In this document: in pieces, positions 23,312 through 30,287 of the stretch | How the letters are laid out: every line of letters begins with the position of its first letter | How positions within the stretch are numbered: position 1 is the first letter of the stretch | Assembly (NCBI GenBank): GCA_025457965.1 | Contig: JALOTJ010000022.1 | Location: 1-33,813 of the forward strand | Reading direction: 5' to 3' | Length of the DNA: 33,813 nt | Source of the DNA: Spirochaetota bacterium | GTDB taxonomy: Bacteria; Spirochaetota; UBA4802; UBA5368 | Program-made: the position numbers and the translations under genes | The notes under the pieces: generated by a model | Databases searched by the model: none | Told to the model about the DNA's origin: nothing | Seen by the model: the letters and a program-made list of their open reading frames with translations, nothing else

Positions 23312-24819
23312 TTCCTGTCCTTTTTGTTTAATAACACGCCCACCGTCCGGTTATCCCTGGTGAAGTACTCATCGATCGTCCGCCTGACCCGTTCGGGCGT
23401 AACGAGCCTGATCTCGTCGAGGTAGCGCAGAAGGTACGTCCAGTCTCCAAGGACCGTCTGGTAGTGGCTCAGCGTGCTGGCGATTCCCTTGTTCGACTGG
23501 AAGTCCAGCACCGTTGACGATTCATTCCGATTAACGACTTTTTCTATTTCCTCGCGGCTCACTTCCGCGGCCAGCCTGCCGATCTCCTCGTAGATGGCGG
23601 CCTCGACCTCCTGCACCGTGTGCGGGGCGCGCGGCGCCGCGGCGATGACGAAGAGGTTGTCGTAACGCGCGCCGGGGAAGCCGTTCCACGCGTCGACCGA
23701 AACGGCTATCCGTTTTTCGAGCACGAGCGAGCGGTATAAACGCGAGGTCTTGCCGTCGGCGAGGATCCCCGCGATAACGTCGCAGGCGAAATCGATCTCC
23801 GACGGAAACGTCGGTTTCCGCCAGCCGATGAGGACGTACGGATTGGCGTCAAAATAATACTCCAGGCGACGCTCCCCGGCCGTAGCGGGCTCGCGCGTTT
23901 TGACCGGCGAGGGCTCGTCGGCCGCCCTGATCTGTCCGAAATACTTTTCGATCACGGCGAATGTTTTATCGGGCTCCTGGCGACCCACCACGGTTATGGT
24001 CATGCGGGAGGGGATGTAATAGGTCCTGAAAAAATCACGCACGTCTTTAATCGACATGTTCCGTATACCGGACGCCCAGCCGATTATCGGATGCCGGTAG
24101 GAATGCGCGATGAACGCGGCGGCGATGAAGCGCTCGACCAGGCCCTCCAGCCCCTTCGAGTCATAGCGCATCAGGCGTTCCTCGACGACGGTGCTGCGCT
24201 CCTTGTAATACTCCCTGAAGACCGGGTTCCTGAGTCGCTCGGATTCCGTCTGCGCCCACAGTTCAAGCTTCCCGGAGGGCACCTCGATGAAATAATAGGT
24301 CTGGTCGCGCGAGGTCGCCGCGTTGAAGCCGACCCCGCCGATCTCGCTGTATATGCGGTCGTAAGGGGAGCTCACAACGAATTTGGCGTGGTCATTTTCA
24401 AGCTTCCTGAGCTTTTTTTCCAGAACCGGAATGCGCCGGTCGCCGGGGTTCGATATTCTCAGGCCGTCGAGGGCCTCGCCTATGCCCTCGATCTCGTCCA
24501 GGAGCTTCTTCTCTTTTTTATAATCCCTGGTGCCGATGACGTCGGTGCCCTTGAAAAGCATATGCTCGAGCATATGCGCGGCGCCGGCGGTCTGGTAGCT
24601 TTCATCGGAGGATCCCACGCGAAAGGAAATAATGAGCGCGAGCGTCGGAGAATAGCCGCGGTTGAGCGCAATCACGCTGATGCCGTTTCCGAGGGTCCTC
24701 GTCTGAACGTTTTTTTTCAGAAAGTCGAAACCGGCGGCGGGCTCTCCATACGACGACGCCTGCGGCAGCAGAAACAGCATCGCGCCAAGGCACAGCACAC
24801 GCCTTATTCCATCCGTCAT
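23308..24819 (-). CDS. M16 zinc peptidase, catalytic subunit
   Basis: A 503-residue exported protease. A signal peptide spans about 1-25 (core CLGAMLFLLPQASSYG). The inverted zinc motif is HMLEH, His82-xx-Glu85-His86, in AGAAHMLEHMLFKGT; the distal ligand region ERSTVVEERLMR follows. Between the two lies an extra charged, coiled-coil-like insertion of about 60 residues (KKEKKLLDEIEGIGEAL onward), seen in some M16 subgroups. The C-terminal half-domain is intact. I start at ATG 24819, 7 bases behind a perfect AAGGAG; the longer frame to 24915 has no such site and would bury the signal peptide. Partner of the inactive paralogue downstream. Confidence 0.9.
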   Translation of the reverse strand: MTDGIRRVLCLGAMLFLLPQASSYGEPAAGFDFLKKNVQTRTLGNGISVIALNRGYSPTLALIISFRVGSSDESYQTAGAAHMLEHMLFKGTDVIGTRDYKKEKKLLDEIEGIGEALDGLRISNPGDRRIPVLEKKLRKLENDHAKFVVSSPYDRIYSEIGGVGFNAATSRDQTYYFIEVPSGKLELWAQTESERLRNPVFREYYKERSTVVEERLMRYDSKGLEGLVERFIAAAFIAHSYRHPIIGWASGIRNMSIKDVRDFFRTYYIPSRMTITVVGRQEPDKTFAVIEKYFGQIRAADEPSPVKTREPATAGERRLEYYFDANPYVLIGWRKPTFPSEIDFACDVIAGILADGKTSRLYRSLVLEKRIAVSVDAWNGFPGARYDNLFVIAAAPRAPHTVQEVEAAIYEEIGRLAAEVSREEIEKVVNRNESSTVLDFQSNKGIASTLSHYQTVLGDWTYLLRYLDEIRLVTPERVRRTIDEYFTRDNRTVGVLLNKKDRK

Positions 24820-24864
24820 CGGTCGCTCCTTATCATTAACATGTCCGGCCGGACCGCCGCGAAG

Positions 24865-24880
24865 ACCCCGGGCCCGGGGT
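24865..24880. repeat. 16-bp perfect palindrome ACCCCGGGCCCGGGGT
   Basis: A loop-free perfect palindrome in the 132-base gap between the small helical-repeat gene and the M16 pair. It could be a protein-binding site or a chance GC palindrome. Confidence 0.3.
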
Positions 24881-24897
24881 TCCCCCGCACACGGCGA

Positions 24898-24920
24898 TAA
24901 AAGCCTAACAACCACGGCTT
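24898..24920 (-). terminator. Weak intrinsic terminator after the small helical-repeat gene
   Basis: On the minus strand AAGCC (24920-24916) and GGCTT (24905-24901) can pair around a 10-base loop and are followed by TTAT, so the 3' side reads GGCTTTTAT. The stem is only 5 bp. It starts 32 bases after the stop of the gene at 24952, so it may separate that gene from the M16 pair. Confidence 0.35.
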
Positions 24921-24951
24921 GCGCGACAAGACCGATCCGCCCGCCGGCGCA

Positions 24952-25317
24952 TCACGCACCGCCCTCCTCCCTCCGCAGTATCTCCTCCGCGAGTATACGG
25001 AGCTTCGGCGACACCTTGAGCGGCGGCAGCTCCACGCGCGGCGCCGGGCGTTTCGCCTCGCCGCCGCCGAGCCATTGCGACAGGGCCATAACCATGCGCG
25101 CCTGGATCTCCTCGACCTTCGCCGTAACGCCGGCCATTCGGTAGAACTTCACCGCAAGCAGGGGCTGGCGCTTTTCATAGAAATAATAGTCGCCGACGCG
25201 GGTAAGGCCGTCGCGGTATTTCGTCCTGACGAAAAGCTCCACCGCCTGTTTAATATCGCCGCTGTTGAAGCATTCGTTTCCTTTTCGGATCAGCGATACC
25301 CGTTCACTGGCGTCCAT
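24952..25317 (-). CDS. Small helical-repeat protein of unknown function
   Basis: A 121-residue soluble protein. The first 85 residues read like one and a half TPR-type helical hairpins: RKGNECFNSGDIKQAVELFV, then DGLTRVGDYYFYEKRQPLLAVKFYRMAG. A Pro-rich linker and a short C-terminal helix (SPKLRILAEEILRREE) follow. I have the impression that short proteins of this pattern are conserved in spirochaetes, but I could not check. The ATG at 25317 sits behind GAGGTGG. No partner is evident; the M16 genes downstream are 132 bases away with a possible weak terminator between. Confidence 0.65.
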   Translation of the reverse strand: MDASERVSLIRKGNECFNSGDIKQAVELFVRTKYRDGLTRVGDYYFYEKRQPLLAVKFYRMAGVTAKVEEIQARMVMALSQWLGGGEAKRPAPRVELPPLKVSPKLRILAEEILRREEGGA

Positions 25318-25340
25318 CCATCCACCTCTTCACGCGATGC

Positions 25341-25358
25341 GACGGCCGCGCGGCCGTC
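25341..25358. repeat. 18-bp perfect palindrome GACGGCCGCGCGGCCGTC
   Basis: A loop-free palindrome 24 bases before the small helical-repeat gene start. On the minus strand a TTATATA patch (about 25368-25362) lies immediately upstream, so the palindrome would fall at the transcription start if that patch is a -10 element. An operator is plausible; high GC makes chance palindromes more likely too. Confidence 0.4.
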
Positions 25359-25578
25359 ACGTATATAAGGGCCCCATATCGTCCGGCGGTTACACCGCAA
25401 ACCGCCGATGCGCCGCTTTCGCATTAATCATCGGCAGGGAGCGCACCGCAACCGCAGCATAACCTTACTCCCGAAAGTATCCTGCCGTCAATTCATAAAG
25501 ATGCGGCGCGGCGCGTACGCACCGGGGCCCGGACTTTTCCATATAAATCGAAAAAAGCCCCCGGCCGGACGTTTTTTA

Positions 25579-25612
25579 TTGACACCTCCCGGCGCTCGCG
25601 CTTAATTATACT
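25579..25612 (+). promoter_or_regulatory. Possible promoter for korDABC
   Basis: A perfect TTGACA at 25579-25584 and TATACT at 25607-25612 (five of six matches), but with a 22-bp spacer. TTAATT at 25602-25607 has the right spacing and a poorer match. It is 60 bases ahead of the first kor start and is the only -35-like site in the gap. Confidence 0.35.
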
Positions 25613-25671
25613 CCAAAAAACAAATCGCGCTTTCGCACTTCTGGCGAACCACCCGGGAGGACGGGTCTGCA

Positions 25672-25881
25672 ATGGCACATATAGTGATCGATCGTGACCG
25701 GTGCAAGGGCTGTTATTTCTGCATCGAATTCTGTCCGCGCAATATTATTAGAATCTCCCAGGAACACAACCGGATCGGGTACTTCCCCGCCGAGTTCATA
25801 GAAGAGGAGCGCGAACGCTGCACCGGCTGCAAGACCTGCGCCGTCATGTGTCCCGACACGGCGATAGAGGTGTATAAATGA
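25672..25881 (+). CDS. korD: 2[4Fe-4S] ferredoxin subunit of 2-oxoacid:ferredoxin oxidoreductase
   Basis: A 69-residue ferredoxin with two complete CxxCxxCxxxCP motifs: Cys11, 14, 17, 21 and Cys50, 53, 56, 60. It carries electrons out of the TPP enzyme made by the next genes. Small KorD/OorD/VorD-type subunits of this size are encoded first in such operons. The ATG is 11 bases behind GGGAGG. The last codons overlap korA (ATGA at 25878-25881). Confidence 0.9.
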   Translation: MAHIVIDRDRCKGCYFCIEFCPRNIIRISQEHNRIGYFPAEFIEEERERCTGCKTCAVMCPDTAIEVYK

Positions 25882-26942
25882 CCGAAAAGAAGCTTACCAA
25901 GGGCAACATCGCCCTCGCCGAAGGCGCCATACAGGCGGGATGCCGTTTCTATTTCGGCTACCCCATCACCCCGCAGAACGACATTCCCGAATACCTCGCG
26001 CGGAACCTCCCGAAGAACGGCGGGACGTTCATACCCGCCGAGAGCGAGATCGCCTCGATCAATATGGTGATGGGCGCCTCCGCTTCGGGCAAGCGCGCGA
26101 TGACCTCGTCCTCGGGGCCCGGCATTTCGTTGATGCAGGAGGGCATCTCGTACCTCGCGGGCTCGGAAATGCCGGCGGTCATCGTCAACATCATGCGCTG
26201 CGGGCCGGGCCTCGGCGGTATCGCCCCGACACAGGGAGACTACAACCAGGCCGTGCACGGCGGCGGCCACGGCGATTACCGCAACATCGTGCTTGCGCCC
26301 GGTTCGGTCCAGGAGATGTTCGACCTGACCATCAGGGCCTTCGAGCTGGCCGACAAATACCGCAATCCGACGATGATCATCGCCGACGCCATGATCGGCC
26401 AGTTCCAGGAGCCCTGCCGCCTGACTCCCGAAAAACCGGTCGAGTTTCCCGAAAAGCCGTGGGCCCTCACCGGCCGCAAGGGCAGGAGCCCGCGTCTGCT
26501 GAAATCGCTCTATCTCGGCGACTACGAGCAGGAGGAACACAACCTCTTTCTGAAGAAAAAATACGACGAAATCCAGGAAAACGAGGTGATGGTCGAGATG
26601 CAGAACCTCGACGACGCCGAGCTCATCATCGTCGCCTTCGGCACGCCGGCGCGCGTGGCCAAGACCGCCATCAGCCTCGCTCGCGCGGAAGGTCTTAAGG
26701 TCGGCCTCATCCGTCCGATCACGCTCTTCCCCTTCCCTGTAAAACAGGTATTTGAACACTCCGCGCGCGTGAAGAATATACTGGTGGTCGAGATGAACAC
26801 GGGGCAGATGGTGCGCGACGTGCGAATCGCCGCACACAAGGACGCCGCAATCCATTTTTACGGCAGGCCCGGAGGAGGCTTCCCCTTCCCCGACGACGTG
26901 CTCGGCGAAATAAAGAAGGCGCTCGCGGGAGGTGCGCGATGA
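25878..26942 (+). CDS. korA: 2-oxoacid:ferredoxin oxidoreductase alpha subunit
   Basis: A 354-residue alpha subunit, made of the pyrimidine-binding domain and the transketolase C-terminal-like domain. Family marks: GNIALAEGAIQAGCRFYFGYPITPQNDIPEYL at about 9-40, SASGKRAMTSSSGPGISLMQEGISYL at about 71-96, GGIAPTQGDYNQAVHGGGHGDYRNIVLAPGS, and LIRPITLFPFP. The product set converts a 2-oxoacid and CoA to acyl-CoA, CO2 and reduced ferredoxin. The best match from motif wording is the 2-oxoglutarate (KorA/OorA) or branched-chain (VorB) type, not pyruvate, which usually has longer or fused subunits; the exact substrate is not certain. Overlaps korD and korB by 4 bases each. Confidence 0.85.
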   Translation: MTEKKLTKGNIALAEGAIQAGCRFYFGYPITPQNDIPEYLARNLPKNGGTFIPAESEIASINMVMGASASGKRAMTSSSGPGISLMQEGISYLAGSEMPAVIVNIMRCGPGLGGIAPTQGDYNQAVHGGGHGDYRNIVLAPGSVQEMFDLTIRAFELADKYRNPTMIIADAMIGQFQEPCRLTPEKPVEFPEKPWALTGRKGRSPRLLKSLYLGDYEQEEHNLFLKKKYDEIQENEVMVEMQNLDDAELIIVAFGTPARVAKTAISLARAEGLKVGLIRPITLFPFPVKQVFEHSARVKNILVVEMNTGQMVRDVRIAAHKDAAIHFYGRPGGGFPFPDDVLGEIKKALAGGAR

Positions 26943-27691
26943 ACGCGATATTCAAACGGCCGGACAACCTTACGGACGCAGCCACGCACTTCTGCCCCGG
27001 CTGTACGCACGGCATCGCGCACCGGCTCATCGCCGAGGCCATGGACGAGCTCGGCATCGCCGACCGCACGATAGGCATCCCGGGGGTCGGCTGCTGCGTG
27101 TTCCTCTACCGCTATTTTCCCATCGACGCGCTCGAAGCGCCGCACGGCCGCGCCCCGGCGTGCGCCACCGGCATGAAGCGCGCTCAGCCCGACAGGATCA
27201 TCTTCGCCTATCAGGGCGACGGCGATATGGCGGCGATCGGCACATCGGAAATCATCCACGCGGCCAACCGCGGCGAGAACATCACCGTGTTCTTCATCAA
27301 CAACTCGGTCTACGGCATGACCGGCGGGCAGATGGCGCCGACCACTTTGCTCGGCCAGCAGACGACGACCAGCCCCTTCGGGCGCGATTTCAAGTCCGAG
27401 GGCTACCCGATAAAGATGGCCGAAATGCTCGCGACGCTCGAGGGGGTCGCCTACTCCACCAGGGTGTCGCTCCACTCGCCGAAGCACGTCAACCAGGCGA
27501 AGAAGGCCATTCGAAAGGCCTTTGAGATGCAGATCAACGAGATGGGATTCTCGGTTGTGGAGATGCTCTCCACCTGCAACACCAACTGGCGCGTGTCGCC
27601 GCTCGAGGCGCTCACAATGATCGAGCGCGAGATGATTCCCTACTTCCCGCTGGGAGTATTCAAGGAGCGTACGGGAAAGGATTTTTTGTAA
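26939..27691 (+). CDS. korB: 2-oxoacid:ferredoxin oxidoreductase beta subunit, TPP-binding
   Basis: A 250-residue beta subunit. The thiamine diphosphate motif runs from GDGDMAAIGTSE to INNSVYGMTGGQ (the GDG ... NN pattern), at about residues 94-133. HFCPGCTHG near residue 17-25 and GVGCCVF near 50 hold the cysteines typical of this subunit, including ones that bind an Fe-S cluster in some members. GGQMAPTT is the usual post-TPP loop. The ATG overlaps the korA stop. The next subunit gene, unusually for this tight cluster, comes only after 112 bases. Confidence 0.9.
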   Translation: MNAIFKRPDNLTDAATHFCPGCTHGIAHRLIAEAMDELGIADRTIGIPGVGCCVFLYRYFPIDALEAPHGRAPACATGMKRAQPDRIIFAYQGDGDMAAIGTSEIIHAANRGENITVFFINNSVYGMTGGQMAPTTLLGQQTTTSPFGRDFKSEGYPIKMAEMLATLEGVAYSTRVSLHSPKHVNQAKKAIRKAFEMQINEMGFSVVEMLSTCNTNWRVSPLEALTMIEREMIPYFPLGVFKERTGKDFL

Positions 27692-27706
27692 CCGCACCCA
27701 CCGACG

Positions 27707-27720
27707 GGCCGGTTTCGGCC
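27707..27720. repeat. Hairpin GGCCG-GTTT-CGGCC between korB and korC
   Basis: A 5-bp GC stem with a 4-base loop, 16 bases after the korB stop in the 112-bp gap. No U-tract follows, so it is unlikely to stop transcription; it may shield the korB message end or modulate the ratio of subunits. The rest of this gap shows only the korC ribosome-binding site. Confidence 0.4.
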
Positions 27721-27803
27721 GGCTCGGGCGGTGGACGGAGGTTTCGCAAGGCGCGCGCCCGGTCATCGGGAAAAAGGACGGCGCCGGGCCAGGGAGGTAT
27801 GGT

Positions 27804-28358
27804 TTGTATTACGATGTGATTATGGCGGGCTTCGGCGGCCAGGGCATACAGACGATCAGCCAGATCGTTGCGCTTGCGGCGATACGCAAAGGCCTCAACG
27901 TGACCTACCTGCCGTCATACGGCGTGGAAAAACGTGGAGGCCGCACCAACGTGACGCTCGTTATCGCCGACGAAGAGATCGGTTCAATGGTGACCAACCA
28001 TCCGAAGTGCGTCATCGCGATGGATGCCATCGCCGTCGACAAGTACCAGTCGCAGGTCGCACCCAGGGGACTGCTCATCACCAACGCGAGCCTCGTCCCG
28101 GAGAGCATGCTCGAAAGGAAGGACATCGAGCCGCTTCCCCTGCGATGCAACGACGAGGCGCTCGCCCTCGGAAGCGCGCAGCTCTCCAACATGATCGCCC
28201 TCGGCGCCTTTCTCCAGAGGTCGGGAATACTCGGCATCGGCGACGTCGAGTCCGTGATGGACGACGTCACCCCCGAACGCCTCAAGAAGACGATCCCCGC
28301 CAACCTTGCGGCGATACGGCGCGGTATCGAAATCGCCGCCAACGGCAGAGGGCGCTGA
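27804..28358 (+). CDS. korC: 2-oxoacid:ferredoxin oxidoreductase gamma subunit
   Basis: A 184-residue gamma subunit. It begins YYDVIMAGFGGQGIQTISQI with the GxGGQG motif of the family, followed by YLPSYGVEKRGGRTNVTLVI and the PE..R..K half near the C-terminus. Start is TTG at 27804, 6 bases behind AGGGAGG; no in-frame ATG or GTG gives the conserved N-terminus (an ATG at 27799 is out of frame). The gene completes a D-A-B-C set. A strong terminator follows 8 bases after the stop. Confidence 0.9.
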   Translation: MYYDVIMAGFGGQGIQTISQIVALAAIRKGLNVTYLPSYGVEKRGGRTNVTLVIADEEIGSMVTNHPKCVIAMDAIAVDKYQSQVAPRGLLITNASLVPESMLERKDIEPLPLRCNDEALALGSAQLSNMIALGAFLQRSGILGIGDVESVMDDVTPERLKKTIPANLAAIRRGIEIAANGRGR

Positions 28359-28365
28359 ACCGGGA

Positions 28366-28400
28366 AGTGAAGGCGCCGCGCGGATTCCGGCGCCTTCACT
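28366..28400 (+). terminator. Intrinsic terminator after korC
   Basis: A perfect 12-bp stem GTGAAGGCGCCG (28367-28378) with CGGCGCCTTCAC (28388-28399), extended by one A-T pair, around a 9-base loop. TCTTTACATT follows. It starts 8 bases after the korC stop and is the longest perfect hairpin I found in the window. The U-tract is imperfect, but the stem strength makes a terminator the best reading. Confidence 0.75.
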
Positions 28401-28431
28401 CTTTACATTCCCCGCGTACGATAAAAAATTC

Positions 28432-28460
28432 TTGCTTCAACAATTATCTTCGAGTATATT
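28432..28460 (+). promoter_or_regulatory. Probable promoter for nqrM and possibly the nqr genes
   Basis: TTGCTT at 28432-28437 and TATATT at 28455-28460 are 17 bp apart; the -10 matches five of six positions. It lies in an AT-rich patch just after the korC terminator and about 140 bases before the nqrM start, so the transcript would have a leader of about 135 bases. Nothing else I can name occupies that leader. Confidence 0.45.
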
Positions 28461-28602
28461 CCCATCTGTGTCCGGGCAGCCGCAGAATTCGGGAACGTGC
28501 GTTCCCTTTCCTCCGCGGCGGGTGATGCGATGGACGTTCCCGCGGCATATCAGATCTATTAATTCGCATATAACATCCTTAACGGGGAAAACACGCTCTG
28601 CC

Positions 28603-28785
28603 ATGATACCTGCCGCACTGTTCGCCTTCGCGATTGTCGCGCTCTTCATGGGAGTGATGTTGCTGGTGTTCTCGCGGAAAAGCGACGGGCGCCAACGCAA
28701 GGGCTGTGCGCTCGAAGTCGGCGGTACGAACGCATGCGCCCACTGCGGAAACATGCACCGGGTCGATTGCGGCCCGAAAAAATGA
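28603..28785 (+). CDS. nqrM: NqrM-like Na+-NQR maturation protein
   Basis: A 60-residue protein: one N-terminal membrane helix (about 3-24, IPAALFAFAIVALFMGVMLLV), then a short basic segment, then a four-cysteine tail with Cys35, Cys45, Cys48 and Cys56 (RKGCALEVGG, CAHC, VDC). NqrM proteins have this exact layout, K-G-(S)C, C-x-x-C(G), C, and are needed to build the iron centre between NqrD and NqrE. Its position just ahead of nqrA supports the call. I start at ATG 28603; the frame runs further upstream but that part lies in the korC terminator and does not resemble the family. In Vibrio-type genomes the gene normally follows nqrF, so the order here is different. Confidence 0.8.
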   Translation: MIPAALFAFAIVALFMGVMLLVFSRKSDGRQRKGCALEVGGTNACAHCGNMHRVDCGPKK

Positions 28786-28794
28786 AACAACCGT

Positions 28795-28863
28795 GTCGCC
28801 GCCAGGGACCAAGAAGGCCCGGACCAGCGGTCGTCGAACGGACCGCAGCGGTGGCGACTTTTT
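28795..28863 (+). terminator. Structured terminator or attenuator between nqrM and nqrA
   Basis: GTCGCCGCC (28795-28803) can pair with GGTGGCGAC (28850-28858) as a 9-bp stem with one G-U pair, directly followed by TTTTT (28859-28863). Inside lies a second hairpin, GCGGTC (28827-28832) with GACCGC (28841-28846). A plain terminator has a much shorter loop, so a regulated attenuator or a protected processing point is possible. It begins 9 bases after the nqrM stop. Confidence 0.5.
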
Positions 28864-28866
28864 GCC

Positions 28867-28895
28867 TTGCGTCAGGACCGGACGGCCGTTATAAT
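28867..28895 (+). promoter_or_regulatory. Promoter directly upstream of nqrA
   Basis: A perfect TATAAT at 28890-28895 and TTGCGT at 28867-28872, exactly 17 bp apart. Transcription would start near 28902, only about 9 bases before the nqrA ATG. The promoter directly follows the terminator-like structure, so nqrA-F may be transcribed on its own. Confidence 0.6.
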
Positions 28896-28910
28896 CGAAA
28901 TATCGGTTGA

Positions 28911-30287
28911 ATGCACATGGCGAACTACAGGCTTAAAAAGGGATACGACATCCGCATGGCGGGTGGGGCCGAAGCCATCCTCGAGCGTGCGCCCTTCCCG
29001 GAGAGCGTGGGGCTGTATCCTGCCGACTTTTACGGCATGACGCCGAAACCGCTCGTGGAGGGCGGTGAGCGGGTCAGGATCGGCACGCCGCTCTGGCGCG
29101 ACAAGCGCAGGGAGTCGCTCATTGTCACGTCCCCGGCGAGCGGCACGGTGGCCGAAGTTCGCCGCGGCGAGCGGCGGGCACTCGAGTCCGTGATTATACG
29201 GACCGACGGAAAGCAGCACGTCGCCGCATCAATCGCGCCGCCGCCAAAGCGCGTCTTCTCTTCCGCGCGCGCAGAGATCATCGGCGCACTCTGCGCCGTC
29301 GGACTTTTTCCCCTCTTCCGTCAGCGCCCCTTCGGCACGGTCGCCGACCCCCTGGCGACGCCGCGCGCCATCTTCGTTACCGCCATGGACACCGCGCCGC
29401 TCGCCGCGGACCAGGGACTCATCCTCAAAAACCATGAGCAGGAATTCCAGCGTGGCATCGACGTGCTCGCAAGCCTCACCCCCGGCAGGGTGCACCTCTG
29501 TACGGAAGCTAACACGGGAGACGGCTCGCCCTTCGCCGGCGTTCAAAATGTTGAACATCACCGCTTTTCGGGGCCGCACCCGGCCGGAAACGTCGGCGTG
29601 CATATTCATCACGTCGCCCCGATACGCGGTGTCGGCGACATCCTGTGGCACTGCACGGTCCAGGGAGTCATCCTGATCGGACGGTATTTCATTACCGGTG
29701 CGCCCTCGTTCGAGGTTACGGCCGCCGTGGCGGGACCTGCCGCGGCGCGCGGTCGCCATGTGGCGACACTCTCTGGCGCCGCGCTTTCTTCGTTCGCGGA
29801 GGCGTCAAAAGCGTTTCCCGCGGCGCGCTTCATCTCGGGAAACGTTCTCACCGGCCGCAATATCGGCCCTGGCGGCTTTCTTGGCTTCCACGACAACCTT
29901 GTCACGATAATCCCCGAGGCGCGTACAAGCGTTTTTCTCGGCTGGCTGTCACCCGGGTTTTCGCTCGAGAGCTTCTCCGCCTCGTTCATCTCGCGGCTCA
30001 TGCCGCGACGGCGCTTCGCCATCGACTCGAACCGAAACGGCAGCGTGCGCGCCTTCGTCGCCACCGGCATCTACGAGCGGCTGCTCCCGATGGATATACT
30101 GCCTTCGTTTCTGCTCAAGTCAATACTCGCCGGCGACATCGAGGAGATGGAAAAACTCGGCATACTCGAGGTGACGCCGGAGGACCTCGCGCTGTGCGAA
30201 TACGCCTGCCCTTCAAAGACCGACATACAGCGCATGCTGCGCGACGGGATCGATCTTATGCTGAAGGAGACACGGGAGACAGAATGA
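28911..30287 (+). CDS. nqrA: Na+-translocating NADH:quinone oxidoreductase subunit A
   Basis: NqrA is the cytoplasmic-face subunit of the Na+ pump, linked to quinone binding. The 458-residue protein has the family marks: KKGYDIRMAGGAE near the start, SPASGTVAEVRRGERR at about 75-90, the stretch VHIHHVAPIRGVGDILWH, and TGRNIGPGGFLGFHDN, and the C-terminal EYACPSKTDIQ. Start: the codon just before ATG 28911 is an in-frame TGA, so the protein begins at 28911 or 28917; neither has a ribosome-binding site. The stop overlaps nqrB (ATGA at 30284-30287). Confidence 0.92.
   Translation: MHMANYRLKKGYDIRMAGGAEAILERAPFPESVGLYPADFYGMTPKPLVEGGERVRIGTPLWRDKRRESLIVTSPASGTVAEVRRGERRALESVIIRTDGKQHVAASIAPPPKRVFSSARAEIIGALCAVGLFPLFRQRPFGTVADPLATPRAIFVTAMDTAPLAADQGLILKNHEQEFQRGIDVLASLTPGRVHLCTEANTGDGSPFAGVQNVEHHRFSGPHPAGNVGVHIHHVAPIRGVGDILWHCTVQGVILIGRYFITGAPSFEVTAAVAGPAAARGRHVATLSGAALSSFAEASKAFPAARFISGNVLTGRNIGPGGFLGFHDNLVTIIPEARTSVFLGWLSPGFSLESFSASFISRLMPRRRFAIDSNRNGSVRAFVATGIYERLLPMDILPSFLLKSILAGDIEEMEKLGILEVTPEDLALCEYACPSKTDIQRMLRDGIDLMLKETRETE

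Larger units (their letters stand above)
25318..25671. other. 354-bp divergent intergenic region rich in inverted repeats
   Basis: No coding signal is convincing here. It holds an 18-bp perfect palindrome (25341-25358), the inverted repeat CGGCGGT/ACCGCCG (25384-25390 and 25401-25407), the inverted repeat GCCGATG/CATCGGC (25404-25410 and 25429-25435), AT-rich patches, a run AAAAAA-GC-rich-TTTTTT around CCGGCCGG (about 25551-25577), and a TTGACA ahead of the kor genes. It separates the minus-strand small gene from the plus-strand kor cluster, so it should carry both promoters. Confidence 0.6.

Noticed and set aside
25408-25605. Short plus-strand frame in the gap before korD
   Set aside because: No ribosome-binding site, unusual Arg/Pro/Ala content, and it crosses the likely kor promoter elements; treated as non-coding.
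25713-26855. A 380-residue minus-strand frame opposite korD-korA
   Set aside because: Antisense to two clear genes and without recognisable domains.
28306-28602. Upstream extension of the NqrM frame
   Set aside because: It would begin inside korC, pass through the terminator stem and lack a ribosome-binding site; the membrane helix begins naturally at 28603.
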